62,016 nucleotides of DNA from Pancytospora philotis (Eukaryota > Microsporidia): NCBI GenBank assembly GCA_023647555.1, contig JALRLY010000257.1, forward strand, positions 1 to 62,016. The letters run 5' to 3'. The notes beneath the pieces were generated by a model. That model was not told the origin of the DNA. It saw only the letters and a list, made by a program, of their open reading frames with translations, and ran no database searches. The position numbers were made by a program, and so were the translations under genes. Shown piece by piece: positions 1-9,898 of the stretch. Each line of letters opens with the position of its first letter. Within the stretch, counting starts at the first letter, position 1.

Positions 1-112
1 ATAAATAAGTTTAACATTGAAAATGATTGTACTGTGGGCAGTATAAGCTTGGCGTATATCCTATACAGTACTTTCGGCATGCTGTTTTTGCGCTTCGCGC
101 ATTGGTACAGTT

Positions 113-469
113 TTGTTACGCACTGTAGATAATCCCCGAAGGGAAAATTTGAGGAGTGCGCAGAAGTTCGTGTACGAGGAACCAGCATCGAAGAAGTGCC
201 GTAGTCTTTTCGAAGAACTGCCGTTTGAGCTACTACAGCATGTCCTGGAGCGCCTGCGTCGGCTCCCGAGCAGTGACACAGCAAGGGACACAAATGCGCG
301 TAAGCTCGTGCGCGTGCTAGGTTTTGACGTTCTTACGAAGATTCTGGATGAATACAAAGAGCCCGCCGAGAGGTGCGAGCTGCTAAATCTGTTGGTGAGC
401 AATATGGAAGAAACCAGGGCGAAGGAATTCTTGAAACTAAGGTCTGCTCTTGCCTCTCATCGTCAATAA
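113..469 (+). pseudogene. Family A fragment (3' remnant)
   Basis: This open frame has no ATG at its start and matches only the C-terminal part of the secreted family A protein encoded just downstream at 935..2371. Shared landmarks, in order, are YEEPA-x-KK, a leucine-rich LPF segment followed by ERLR-x-LP, an ARD-x-N-x-RKL block and L-x-FDVL-x-x-IL. The signal peptide, the VLDPLY motif and the central DYALLT motif of the family are all missing, and the 110 bases to its left do not encode them. The stop codon lies inside an AATAAA. I read it as a 5'-truncated paralogue left by duplication or recombination. A short functional product cannot be excluded but there is no suitable start. Confidence 0.6.
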
Positions 470-934
470 ACTGTTCTTATAACAGAAACGCCCACGCACT
501 AAAATTAGTTATTCAAGGCGGTTGCTAGCCAGCATTACCGGCTTTCGGGTCTAAATGGAGAAGCTTGGCATGCTTCCCGAATAGCCTCGCTGGCCAGCAT
601 AGACACCTGGGCCCTAGCCCCAGACCTACATTTCCACGCATAGATCAGCCCGTTTGGTAGGCCAAACAGCTAACCGTCGGTAAGAGGTGTATTCAGATGA
701 CAGAATAGTACCAATCTATAAAAGAAACTGAATTTGATTAATATAAAAATAGTGCCTATCACTGATAGTATGCCTATAGTTGATACTGTGCAGCACTAAG
801 CCTTACATAGCCTTTGGCAATTAGTTTATTTTGTATACGGTACCCGCTGGGCCGGCACTGATGGCATCATGTCGCTGACGGGCAAATTGAAAATTTTTAC
901 TCTCGTCAGTTTCTAAATTTTTCATCAGCCCCGG
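470..934. other. Intergenic region
   Basis: No supported gene. The distal part is AT-rich; an AAATTTTT element at 915..922 lies just before the next start codon. Confidence 0.5.
915..922 (+). promoter_or_regulatory. AAATTT-like start-proximal element
   Basis: AAATTTTT ending 12 bases before the ATG at 935, followed by a CAGCCCCGG stretch. It is one of a recurring set in this window at similar distances from start codons; function as a transcription-start signal is inferred from the microsporidian literature on AAATTT-like and CCC-like signals. Confidence 0.5.
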
Positions 935-2371
935 ATGGTACTGGCCGCATTGTATGTGCTGCTGGGACACTGCCACCCAGCTGGGGATGCCGGGGTTGCT
1001 AGAGTACGACTCTACGAGGCAAGAGATTACGAAAAATTCGGTGCTCTTACTTCCTTTGGGTTCAGTGATCTGGAGAAGCGGGTGCTGGACCCGCTCTACA
1101 GATACTGCGCGAAGCTCAGCTCGCCAGAGACTCCGCAAAGAATTACAAATGCGCGGATGCCTGAGATACCGGCTGAAGACAAGGTGCGCGATATCATCTT
1201 CTCTGTGCTCAGCGATGGCAGCACGCCCTCGCTGCACGATCGGCTGCTGAGCAAATTCGGCTATGGAAGCCACCTACTGCTGAAAAAAGTGTTCCATGAC
1301 CCGTATGTACAGCACCTCAAAAGCCGCTCGGATGCAGTGCCGAAAACACAAACGCATGAGCCTGGGACCTACGACTATTATCAACACCAGGCGTTTTCTG
1401 AGCTTGTTAAAGAGTCCAGCACGAAACTGGGGGCGATTTTTATAGCACTATCTAACAGAGCGATTTCTGAGCGCGACATGGAACTGCGGGAGTATGCTGA
1501 GCAGCACGATGAAGCAAGCGACAGCATTGACTACGCGCTTTTGACACTTGGCAAATACCATCAGAAAAATAATGGACTACCATCAGAGTATTCTAGTTTG
1601 CTGGATTTTTGGTTCGACGACGATGATCGCTTCACACAAAAATCCGCAGAAATCACTAGTTACTTTCAGATCCTTACGCAGCGCTACATGACAAATCTGA
1701 AAGTGCCAATTGATTTCAAAAAGCCATTTTTTGCGCGTGTTTTCTGCAAGGACACGCCCGGGAGCTTCAAGCTACTACGCAGTCTTTACAGCGAGACTTA
1801 TACAAAATCTGTGGTGGCTATTCGTTTACCCGACTATTGCTTCAGCACAGGCCTGCGGTTTTTCTGCGACTACATCGAGTTCGTGGATGCCCAGAAATAT
1901 GCCAGTAAAAGTACCGCCCGTTTTATTCTCGCACATGCTTGGAGCTTGTTCCTCAAGAGTGCGAAGGCTCTTGAGTACGAGGAACCAGCGCCTAAGAAGC
2001 GCCCCGACCTCTACAAAAGCCTCCCCTTTTGGTTTACACGGGAAGTCTGCGAGCGCCTGCGCCTACTTCCGGATGATGACCCGGCAAGGGATGTAAACAT
2101 GCGTAAGCTCATGCGCCTATTGGACTTTGATGTTCTCATACATATCTTGAGGAGATACTCCGAGGCTGCTGAGCAGAATGAGCTACTAGATTTGATGATA
2201 AGGAATTTGGATGAATCCTGCGTGGTGGAATACCTATGCATGGCCTATTCGGAGGAGTATCTCGACTCTAAGCTCCGAGGGGTCGTGCCTCTTGTTAGAA
2301 AGGTCATTGCGGCGCTGGATGCTCTCAGCACCAAAAGGCGGGCCAAGGCAAATGCTGCGGGGGCACAGTAA
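935..2371 (+). CDS. Family A secreted protein
   Basis: A 478-residue protein with a short hydrophobic N-terminus (MVLAALYVLLGHC) that fits a cleavable signal peptide. I do not recognise a named domain. It belongs to a paralogous family in this window (3061..4515, 24695..26095, 45742..47067 and the fragment at 113..469). Shared features are a VLDPLYRYC motif near residue 50 followed by SPETP, a central DSIDYALLTL segment near residue 195 followed by SLLDFWF, and a C-terminal LPFWFTREV segment with a conserved FDVLIHIL further on. The whole mature part looks helical. It sits head-to-tail with two other family copies, suggesting tandem duplication. An AAATTTTT element precedes the start. Export or surface location is inferred from the signal peptide only. 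Confidence 0.75.
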   Translation: MVLAALYVLLGHCHPAGDAGVARVRLYEARDYEKFGALTSFGFSDLEKRVLDPLYRYCAKLSSPETPQRITNARMPEIPAEDKVRDIIFSVLSDGSTPSLHDRLLSKFGYGSHLLLKKVFHDPYVQHLKSRSDAVPKTQTHEPGTYDYYQHQAFSELVKESSTKLGAIFIALSNRAISERDMELREYAEQHDEASDSIDYALLTLGKYHQKNNGLPSEYSSLLDFWFDDDDRFTQKSAEITSYFQILTQRYMTNLKVPIDFKKPFFARVFCKDTPGSFKLLRSLYSETYTKSVVAIRLPDYCFSTGLRFFCDYIEFVDAQKYASKSTARFILAHAWSLFLKSAKALEYEEPAPKKRPDLYKSLPFWFTREVCERLRLLPDDDPARDVNMRKLMRLLDFDVLIHILRRYSEAAEQNELLDLMIRNLDESCVVEYLCMAYSEEYLDSKLRGVVPLVRKVIAALDALSTKRRAKANAAGAQ

Positions 2372-3060
2372 ATGGTCACTAGCTATTGTTGGATGGAGAC
2401 TGCTGTAGCCTCTCTATCCACACACTATGATAAGCCTGAAATAGGCTTATCAATGAATGCATGAATAAAAGGTTACGCTTAAACCTTAAAAGCTATAAAT
2501 ACGCTCGTGAAGACGAGGACATGAAAATAAATTACTATGACGAACCTAGACACTTGTACCTGGCCTCAGCCAGGACAACAGCTATGATCTGAGATAAGGT
2601 TTCTCACTTCTGCAGCGCTGATGCTGCATAGTGGCTTCTGCTTCAGAAAAATTAAATCATTACGCGTATGAACATTCTTTAAAGAGGACAGTTATTCTGA
2701 GAATAAGAGCTTGGATATTGAATGCAGCTTATTGCGGCAAATTCAGCTTGAATTACGCATAGTTTATCATGATCTTTACCCATGGTCTGGCCTTCAAAAA
2801 AATTTAGCGCGATGGTGTAAGCTACTGAGCGTATCACGAAGCCAGTGCGCCCTAAGCGTACTTACTGGGTGAGTTATGAGATACTTATAACTCGAGTCAT
2901 ATTACCGCTTGCCCAGTTGATAGCGACTACATTGTCCATTCTGAATGCCATGTGATTTCACCAAACATATCTCAGAAGCGATTGCTGAGCTAGTTAGGCT
3001 CGCCGGCTCGTGAACCACTGGGCAGCAAATCGCCAAAATCTAGAACTTTGGTCTGCCCAT
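2372..3060. other. Intergenic region, about 690 bases
   Basis: AT-rich, no credible ORF on either strand. An AATAAA lies in the first 100 bases after the upstream stop (near 2464), a plausible polyadenylation signal for the family A gene. An AAATTT-like sequence near 2799 is followed only by an ATG GTG TAA. Confidence 0.5.
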
Positions 3061-4515
3061 ATGCTGTTCGTCACAGGTTCTTTGCTGCCGCCGCTCTGCA
3101 ACGCTGTCAATGTGGCAGATTCAACCGCCATTGTCACCACCGACTACACCGAGTTTGGCGAAACCGGTAAGCCGGGCCTCAATACGCTGGAGCGGCAAGT
3201 TCTCGGTCCGCTCTGCGGATACTGCATAGCGTGCACGAGCCCCGAGATCCCGTCAGCGTTGGTCAGTAGGAGAATGGGCGAGTTGGCAACGGATGATGGG
3301 GCGCGCTGTCTGGCCTTCTCTGTACTCAAAGACTACTCCATGCGCGACCCGCCCAATTGTCTAGTCGAACGACTGAATGCTGATCTGACTTTTGCAGGAC
3401 TTCTGCTGCTGGCAAAGCTATTGCATGCCAACTATGTGGAGCGCCTGCAGCATTCATCAGCCACAGTGATCAAAGAGCACAGGCTTGCTAGAAATAGCAT
3501 AGAGATGCACCGGGCGTTCGTCGATCTTGTGGATGCTTTCAGCGCCAGTTCAAACGAAATCGTTTATTCTGTGAGTGAGAAAATCACGGCCGCACGCGGC
3601 ATGAAGCTCGTGGATTGTGCCAGGCAGGGCGGGCCGATGAGCAGCAGCATCGACTATGCGCTCTTGACGATTGCAAAAGACTGTTGCGGGGACAGAGAGC
3701 TATTTTCAGAATTTAGCAGTCTGCTTGACTACTGGTTCGAAAAATACGAGAGGTTCAAGCAACGGTTTAATATTATAGCCGGGTATATGAGGACGGTGAC
3801 GCAGCCCGGTAATTTTTCGCGGGCAAGGCTGCGGGCTTTCAGAAAATACGTCCTCGTGCGTGTTACCTCTAAGGACGAGCCCGAGTATCTAGAGCTTTTG
3901 CGTACTATTTTCACACAGAAGGGCCTCAAAACTAGTGTCTATAACTTCATTATGAAGCATGAATCAGCAACAATTAGCCTCCATTTTATGCTCCATTATG
4001 TCGATTACCTCCTTGGAACAGGCTTGACGCCCTATACTACCATAAAAAATATCTGGAGAAACTTTCTGAGAAATGCGCCCAGTTTCTTGCGGAGGAGGGC
4101 TATGCTGGAGAAGTCCCCAGAGCTGTTCAACAAACTGCCGCCCTGGTTCCTGCAGGAGGTCTTTGGGTATTTGGAGGCGCACCCAGCAGGATATTTCGAG
4201 AGGGAGGAGACCATGCATAGTTTCATGAGCATAATGGACTACAGATGCTTTTTTGCAATCTTAAGGACAATCGAGGATTCTGCACAGCAGACCGCGCTAA
4301 TGGACTTCATGCTCAGTTATTTGAATGAGAGAGCTGTATTTGCATACTTTAATGAAGCAAAAGCAGTAGCTTGCTTGAAAACCACGTCCCTTGCTCGCCG
4401 ATCCCTTGCAATCAAACTCTTTGAAGCGCTGAGAACTCTTAATGCTACGAACCAGGCTATGTCGAATAATGCAGAAGCCTCTCCATCAGCTGTCACCATG
4501 TACTGTGGAGTATGA
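3061..4515 (+). CDS. Family A secreted protein
   Basis: A paralogue of the 935..2371 product, 484 residues from the chosen start. The frame is open from 3010 but the ATG at 3061 begins a convincing signal peptide (MLFVTGSLLPPLCNAV), so I prefer it. Family landmarks: LERQVLGPL with GYC and SPEIP, a central SSSIDYALLTI followed by SLLDYWF, and C-terminal LPPWFLQEVF followed by a helical region. No catalytic motif is visible and no database family is recognised. Sequence divergence from its neighbour is high for a tandem copy, with identity concentrated in these motifs, which suggests fast evolution outside a helical core. Likely secreted or surface-exposed by inference. Confidence 0.72.
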   Translation: MLFVTGSLLPPLCNAVNVADSTAIVTTDYTEFGETGKPGLNTLERQVLGPLCGYCIACTSPEIPSALVSRRMGELATDDGARCLAFSVLKDYSMRDPPNCLVERLNADLTFAGLLLLAKLLHANYVERLQHSSATVIKEHRLARNSIEMHRAFVDLVDAFSASSNEIVYSVSEKITAARGMKLVDCARQGGPMSSSIDYALLTIAKDCCGDRELFSEFSSLLDYWFEKYERFKQRFNIIAGYMRTVTQPGNFSRARLRAFRKYVLVRVTSKDEPEYLELLRTIFTQKGLKTSVYNFIMKHESATISLHFMLHYVDYLLGTGLTPYTTIKNIWRNFLRNAPSFLRRRAMLEKSPELFNKLPPWFLQEVFGYLEAHPAGYFEREETMHSFMSIMDYRCFFAILRTIEDSAQQTALMDFMLSYLNERAVFAYFNEAKAVACLKTTSLARRSLAIKLFEALRTLNATNQAMSNNAEASPSAVTMYCGV

Positions 4516-4838
4516 TGCCTTGCAACAGATTTGATAATTAACACTAATTGGCAGTAAAGTAATAGTATACAGAGAAATTAAATGCACAATCTTAATATTA
4601 ACGGGCTTGATAAGAGCCAAACACTGTAAATTTAGGCTAAAAATAGCACCATACTGCCTAACTTAGCTACCTTGCGAGAAACAGAAATAAATCGCTGTTA
4701 ACATCATTTTAAAACGCCCCACAAGTCACACAACTTGTAAGTCTTACTAAGCAAAACAAAGGCCGGTATTTACCGGGCTTCAAATTTTATAAATACGCTG
4801 AAACGGCTGTATTTTTCAGCAGGTGCAACGGCAAACAC
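4516..4838. other. Intergenic region with promoter-like elements
   Basis: Gene-free. An AAATTTT at 4782..4788 overlaps a TATAAATA at 4787..4794, about 45 bases before the O-mannosyltransferase start; these are the only visible signals. Confidence 0.45.
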
Positions 4839-6977
4839 ATGCAGATCCGCAGGTACATGCCGCAGCTGGCGGTGTTCGTGCTGTCCTACCTCGTAAAGGA
4901 GTACAAGATCGAGAAGGGCAACTTCGTGATCTGGGACGAGGCGCACTTCGGCAAGTTCTCGCAGGCGTACCTCGACCGGGCATTCTTCTTCGACGTGCAT
5001 CCGCCGCTCGGCAAGATGCTCACGGCGCTCAGCGGCTGGCTGTACGGCCAGTCGAGCAGCTTCCTCTTCTCCTCCGCCGAGGAGTTCCCCGCGAGCTTCG
5101 ACTACGTGGGCATGCGCCGCTGCCATGCCTTCATTGCATCATTCGTGCCGCTCTTCGGGTACCTGTCGCTCAGGCAGTTCGGATGCTCTGCCCGCCGCAG
5201 CCTGCTTGGTGCGTCGCTGCTGATCTTCGAGAACGGCATGTCCTCCATTGGCCGGCTGATTCTGCTCGATGCGCACCTCCTCGCCTTTACTGCTGCCATC
5301 ACGTACTATCTGCTGTGCCTTCATAATTGCAATGCAGCGCCGCAAAATGGACGTAATAAACATAGCAGAATGGCGGTGCTGCTAAAGCTGGGCACGGCGA
5401 TCGGCTGTGCCATATCGGTGAAGTGGATCGGCTGCCTGGCAATGCTGTTCGTCGGGATGTACGTGATCTACGACCTCTTCGATAGGCTGCTGCACCGTCC
5501 CCTCGGCGCCCTGCTGCGCGACTTTGCTGAGTACGCGCTTACGCTGCTGCTCCTCCCTGCCGCGATCTACACGGGCCTTTTCTGGCTGCACTTCGCCATT
5601 GCGCGGCAGAGCGGGGCGGACGACGGCTTCATGTCCACCAGGTTCCAGCTGGGTCTGGAGAACAGCGCCTTCGCCCAGAGCCGCACGCACGTGTCCTTCG
5701 GCAAGCAGGTCACGGTCAGGACCGGGCGCGGCTACCTGCATTCTCACGAGCACGAGTACCCTGATGGTAAATCCGCTGACGAGGTTACTAGGCTGCAGAC
5801 CACGCTCTACGGCGCTAAGGACAGCAACAACAACTTCTATATCCAGCGCGTAACCGACAGCCTCGATACGGGCTTCCTCCAGGCCGGCGACAAGGTTGTG
5901 CTGCACCACTCAGAAACGAAGGGGTATCTGGAGCTCGATGGGCGCGCGGCGTACGTCTCCGATGGGCTCCGTGTGGTTAACAGCCGAAAGAGCCCGTCCC
6001 TGGAGTCCGTCTGGGAGGTCCGGAGCAAAGACGGCCGGCCCGGGCCCATCAGCGCGATAGAGGACGAATTCTACCTGTGGAGCGTGAAATACGGCGGCTA
6101 CCTGACCGCGTCGGACGAGAGCTACCCGTCGTGGGGCCACGGCCAGGGCGAGGTCTACTGCAGCACCGAGCGCATGCCCGGGAGCAGCTGGCAGATCGAA
6201 GAGAATCTCTGGTCAGAAGAGACGGGCAATCCGCTGTACAAGCAGAAAGGCGGGCGGATGGCGCGTTTCCTGCGAGGGCTGGTGGAGCTCAATAAGACGA
6301 TGTACTCGGTCAACAAGGGATTCAAGCAGAACACCGATCTGGAGCCGGAGAGGATCGTCTCGTCGCCGTGGGAGTGGCTGGTGCTGCGGCGCGGCCTGCG
6401 GATGTCGCAGTGGGGCGACAAGCACAAGTTCTACATGTTCATGAACCCGCTGGTGCTCTACAGCAGCACAGCAGCGGTGCTTTTAGCGCCCGCTTTCTTC
6501 CTTTGCTCACTCATTAAAGGGAAGAGGCGCGAGAGCAGGCGGCAGGCACGCATCATTTTGCGGCGCACAGTCGCTAAGGCAGTGGCACAAACCGGATCGC
6601 CGCGCTGCCCGCCCAGAGTCTACGAGGAGAGCGGGCAGAAGACCAGCGTGGTTGTAACTAAGACAGTCAGCAGAAACAAGCAGAGTCACAATGCATTCTG
6701 CTTCTACGTCGTCTTCTGCGGCTGGCTGGTGCACTACTTCGCCTTTTTCTCCGTGGGGCGTGTTCTCTATCTCCACCACTACTTCCCGGCGCTGTTCTTC
6801 GCAGTGCTGGGCATCAGCTACACCACGCGAGCGCTGGCTTTCCGCTGGATGGCAGTTTATGCTGCGGTCGCCGTTGCCTTCTACTGTCTGTACGCGCCTT
6901 TGACGTACGGATTTATGCACAACAGCGAGGTGGCCCATCTCAAGCTTGTCCCGAGCTGGGACTTCTTGACAGACTGA
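4839..6977 (+). CDS. Protein O-mannosyltransferase (PMT family)
   Basis: A 712-residue polytopic enzyme of the endoplasmic reticulum that transfers mannose from dolichyl-phosphate mannose to Ser/Thr of secretory proteins. Evidence: the N-terminal catalytic loop with WDEAHFGKF near residue 32 and FFDVHPPLGKM near residue 50 (Asp-Glu and His-Pro-Pro are family hallmarks); several hydrophobic membrane segments to about residue 265; a luminal MIR region about residues 288-460 recognisable by GYLHSHEHEYP; then SPWEWLVL-x-RGLRM and a C-terminal membrane domain with GRVLYLHHYFPALFF, matching the PMT NYLPF/HHYLPA region. The LGKML wording is closer to PMT1/PMT2 than to PMT4. Slightly shorter than yeast enzymes. 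Microsporidia retain O-mannosylation while lacking most N-glycosylation, so this enzyme would modify the many secreted proteins encoded nearby (inference). Confidence 0.92.
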   Translation: MQIRRYMPQLAVFVLSYLVKEYKIEKGNFVIWDEAHFGKFSQAYLDRAFFFDVHPPLGKMLTALSGWLYGQSSSFLFSSAEEFPASFDYVGMRRCHAFIASFVPLFGYLSLRQFGCSARRSLLGASLLIFENGMSSIGRLILLDAHLLAFTAAITYYLLCLHNCNAAPQNGRNKHSRMAVLLKLGTAIGCAISVKWIGCLAMLFVGMYVIYDLFDRLLHRPLGALLRDFAEYALTLLLLPAAIYTGLFWLHFAIARQSGADDGFMSTRFQLGLENSAFAQSRTHVSFGKQVTVRTGRGYLHSHEHEYPDGKSADEVTRLQTTLYGAKDSNNNFYIQRVTDSLDTGFLQAGDKVVLHHSETKGYLELDGRAAYVSDGLRVVNSRKSPSLESVWEVRSKDGRPGPISAIEDEFYLWSVKYGGYLTASDESYPSWGHGQGEVYCSTERMPGSSWQIEENLWSEETGNPLYKQKGGRMARFLRGLVELNKTMYSVNKGFKQNTDLEPERIVSSPWEWLVLRRGLRMSQWGDKHKFYMFMNPLVLYSSTAAVLLAPAFFLCSLIKGKRRESRRQARIILRRTVAKAVAQTGSPRCPPRVYEESGQKTSVVVTKTVSRNKQSHNAFCFYVVFCGWLVHYFAFFSVGRVLYLHHYFPALFFAVLGISYTTRALAFRWMAVYAAVAVAFYCLYAPLTYGFMHNSEVAHLKLVPSWDFLTD

Positions 6978-7069
6978 GCCATAGGCGCCTTAACACACCT
7001 GGTAGATGCGCTTATCAGCCCGATTATGAAGTAAATTACATTTACAGTAAAGTCTGAAGAGCAATTTAT

Positions 7070-8716
7070 TCAGTGACGGAAAACATAAAATCTCAGCTTG
7101 TAGTACAGAATGAAAACTTCCAACGGGCCAGCACATTCATTATTATTCTCATCGCATGAAGAATTCTCGCTGAGCCGCCTCAGCTGCCCGGACTGGAAGT
7201 TCCCGGTGCCTACGTGCGTGAAGCTACCGTTTTGCTTGTCACCGATTGTAAGAACATTGCATCTGAGGTTCAACGTTGTTTCTAGACTGCACATCCATGC
7301 TCGCTGCCAGGTGGTGAGTAGCCTCGAGCGCGGTTTGAAAGCCTCAGCCACGATTGTCTGCACATCTTTTTCAGTAGGCGGGCCATTGCCGATCTGCAGG
7401 GCGAGGCTGCGTGTGATGCTAGCTCTGTCATTGTCTTCAGGATTTGAAATACTCCACAGGCCTTGCACGAGACTCTTCAGCGCCAAGTAGACCATACAGC
7501 GCAAAACGTCTTCGTGATCTCCTGCAAAATACGGCCCACTTGAGCCTGCCATGTCCAGGTCTTTGCACAGCTTGGCCATCACGGCGCGGGGATCAAAGCA
7601 ATGCGGCTTTGGCTGCTGCATGATTGCATCTGCAACACCGCTGTCGTCATTCGTGCTGAAAAACGCATTACGGAGGCCCGGGTGGTCCTTATCGTTCTGC
7701 AAATACGGAACTATGGCAGCATATAGAGCGTAGTACCAGCCGTGCTGGCGGTCGTAAATCTCGCTGTAGCGCATGCCGCGTGCACGAGTGACAAAATGTT
7801 TCACATCCCGGCGCTGCCGCCGGCTTAGATTCTTATCAGCTAGCACTTCTTCTAATAACGCATGTACAACACTGTCGACCACCGGTACCGGCTGCGAGAT
7901 GCTGATCCTTCTGGCAGAGTTATTTGACTTGAGGGGCTTTGCTTCTTGCTTAGCACATATATTCAGCCTGTAGTGCTCTGATATGCTGTATGTGTACTTG
8001 TCAACTACTAATACAGCATCTTTCGGCGGCGTACTCACTGGATCTACTTGTTTTACTAGCTCATCTTTCTTCTTTTGCATTTCAACAACGTTCTCTTTCG
8101 CCGGTGCTGCAGAATAATCACGTACCTCTAACCCATTTACACTTTGCAGGGGAGTAGATGCATCTTCGGTCGTGTCTTGCGGCGCTTCCCGTGGATCGGG
8201 ACTATGTACTTCATCGTGGCTCTGCGGTTCATTACGACTCTGCGGTTCATTATAGCTCAGCCCTTCGTCACAGCTTAGCGCTTTATTATAGCCCTGTACC
8301 TCATCATCACTTCGTATTTTACCCGGGCTCAGCACCTCATCGCAGCTCCGCACCTCATCGCAGCTCCGCACCTCATCGCAGCTCCGCACCTCATCGCAGC
8401 TCCGCGCCTCATCGCAGCTCCGCACCTCATCGCAGCTCCGCACCTCATCGCAGCTCCGCGCCTCATCAGTACTCTGTACTTCACATAGAAAACTCTCTAA
8501 GACAGCACGATTACATTCCCGTACATCCGATGTACTTGCCGGCCCGCCCTGTGCTGTATGTGCCTCACTACAGATCGACGACGGAGCTTTTGAAGCAGAC
8601 TGCTTGTACGAGAATGCTAGCAGAAGCATCTCAATGGCAGTCAGCCCCACAGCAGCGAGCGCGAAATAACCAATTTTATACCACGTGTCCATTATTGGGC
8701 GTCCATAATTCTGCAT
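7070..8716 (-). CDS. Family B type-II membrane protein with SCDEVR repeats
   Basis: A 548-residue protein: short N-terminus, one hydrophobic segment (about residues 14-35, IGYFALAAVGLTAIEMLLLAF), then a low-complexity acidic region containing seven near-identical six-residue repeats (SCDEVR or SCDEAR) and looser copies, then a globular C-terminal part of about 270 residues. The C-terminal part is related to the product of 10408..11661: both have a GWYYALYAAI or GHYVLFAALF helix, an LRNAFF-like strand, and a conserved DHxDxIxxxV helix with an xNP turn, and both end in a hydrophobic strand. This arrangement faintly recalls an OTU peptidase fold without its Cys and His, which is speculation. An alternative start is the ATG at 8692. 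Predicted lumenal or exterior C-terminus. Its end is TGA followed at once by ATAAA. Confidence 0.7.
   Translation of the reverse strand: MQNYGRPIMDTWYKIGYFALAAVGLTAIEMLLLAFSYKQSASKAPSSICSEAHTAQGGPASTSDVRECNRAVLESFLCEVQSTDEARSCDEVRSCDEVRSCDEARSCDEVRSCDEVRSCDEVRSCDEVLSPGKIRSDDEVQGYNKALSCDEGLSYNEPQSRNEPQSHDEVHSPDPREAPQDTTEDASTPLQSVNGLEVRDYSAAPAKENVVEMQKKKDELVKQVDPVSTPPKDAVLVVDKYTYSISEHYRLNICAKQEAKPLKSNNSARRISISQPVPVVDSVVHALLEEVLADKNLSRRQRRDVKHFVTRARGMRYSEIYDRQHGWYYALYAAIVPYLQNDKDHPGLRNAFFSTNDDSGVADAIMQQPKPHCFDPRAVMAKLCKDLDMAGSSGPYFAGDHEDVLRCMVYLALKSLVQGLWSISNPEDNDRASITRSLALQIGNGPPTEKDVQTIVAEAFKPRSRLLTTWQRAWMCSLETTLNLRCNVLTIGDKQNGSFTHVGTGNFQSGQLRRLSENSSCDENNNECAGPLEVFILYYKLRFYVFRH
8335..8460 (-). 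repeat. Seven 18-bp tandem repeats inside a coding region
   Basis: Seven head-to-tail 18-bp units (CCTCATCGCAGCTCCGCA on the plus strand with one or two variant positions per unit) encode the SCDEVR/SCDEAR hexapeptide array on the minus strand. Units are in frame, so copy-number changes would lengthen or shorten the protein without breaking it. Older, more divergent units flank the array on its left side (about 8215-8334). Confidence 0.9.
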
Positions 8717-9112
8717 TTTATAGTTTCAGCAGTAGTAATTAAATGCACCAACTAATAACTTTAGAATCACGCATCATTGGACGCCATCAGCAATAATACG
8801 TGCGTAAAGGAGGGCAATTTGATGGGCAAAATTACAGGCCTAATGGTCTATAGTCAATCAGATGCTAGCGGGCTCGTAGCGCTGCTAATAGCAGTAACTA
8901 AACCAATAAATGCCGGATATTTTCAGCATTAGCCAAGCAAAACACCACCATTGAAGAGAACTCAATAACAATACACAAATCGGGCCATTATTAATCAGTT
9001 TTTTATTACTGTAGCATGAATGTAGAATGACTAGTGCGAATTAAAGGTGAGAGCACACACTCTTAAGCATAACCACAATACGCTTACAATAACTTAACTG
9101 ATATGATAAGAT
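8717..9112. other. Intergenic region
   Basis: AT-rich, no ORF of note and no recognisable signal apart from A/T tracts. Confidence 0.5.
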
Positions 9113-9898
9113 TCAGTGCTGCGCATCGCTATCGTCTCCAAAAGAGTAAAAGGTATCATCGCTCATAGCACCGAGAATATTTGAGTGTTCAGATTCCTCT
9201 GAGTCGAACCTTCTAGACAAGCTCGCGTCGGAAGCTACTTTGCTTTTTATAACATCCTGATGAGTGAGAGCGGCTGCAAGTGAAGTAGGACTAATAGGCT
9301 CCGCTATTGTGCGCATGGGTTCAACATTAAAATCTTGGGGAGTTACTAATATGAAACCGCCATTCGGTGCCCTGTAATCGCTGTCACCCCCAACGTACGT
9401 TGGCAATACGAGCACTGGAGATGCTGATTCGGAAAATATAGATTTCTGCGGATTCGGCTTCGGAAGGGGCAATGATTCCACGGCGGTGTAGTAGCTAGCG
9501 CAAGAAATCTCGCTATTTGAGTTATTTTCTAGCCCATCAACTGTGGAACTCTCTCCTCTTATGCTGTGCGACTGCCTTCTGGTCTTAGAGCTGTGGAGAA
9601 GGTCCTCGCTCCCATCGTCGGAAACCATTGTCCAGACCGGGACGAGATCGAGGACGGGGAGTCTGGCCTTCTCAGCGGAGGGCGCAGGCTCCTCCTTAGC
9701 GGCGGCCGGGTCCGGACTGGCTTTTCCGTCCTTGCCAGAGCTCTGGTGCGTGCAGATGTAGACCAGGACACACGCACCTACGAGCAGTAGCAGGGCCAGT
9801 GCTCCCTTTAGCAGCGTGAGTGCTGCCGGCCTGCCACCCGCTGCTCCGGGCTTGTTGTGGAACGTCTTCGCCTGAGCCATGGGCTGCGCGTGCACCAT
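9113..9898 (-). CDS. Single-pass membrane protein, family B-like topology
   Basis: A 261-residue protein with a 28-residue basic N-terminus, one strong membrane segment (about residues 30-48, LKGALALLLLVGACVLVYIC), and a hydrophilic, Ser/Asp/Glu/Pro-rich remainder with no evident fold. Topology matches the two flanking genes (short cytosolic N-terminus, one anchor, long tail), but the globular C-terminal domain of those proteins is absent, so it may be a shortened relative or only a topological analogue. I recognise no domain. An alternative ATG lies six codons in. It is transcribed in the same direction as both neighbours. Confidence 0.6.
   Translation of the reverse strand: MVHAQPMAQAKTFHNKPGAAGGRPAALTLLKGALALLLLVGACVLVYICTHQSSGKDGKASPDPAAAKEEPAPSAEKARLPVLDLVPVWTMVSDDGSEDLLHSSKTRRQSHSIRGESSTVDGLENNSNSEISCASYYTAVESLPLPKPNPQKSIFSESASPVLVLPTYVGGDSDYRAPNGGFILVTPQDFNVEPMRTIAEPISPTSLAAALTHQDVIKSKVASDASLSRRFDSEESEHSNILGAMSDDTFYSFGDDSDAQH

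Noticed and set aside
8335..8460. Regular repeats that could suggest a CRISPR-like array
   Set aside because: Units are contiguous 18-mers without spacers and lie in frame in a coding region of a eukaryotic genome.
8158..8742. 194-codon plus-strand frame with His/Arg/Ser repeats
   Set aside because: It is antisense to the 548-residue membrane protein; the repeats come from the 18-bp array read on the other strand. The minus-strand frame has a membrane anchor and a paralogue.
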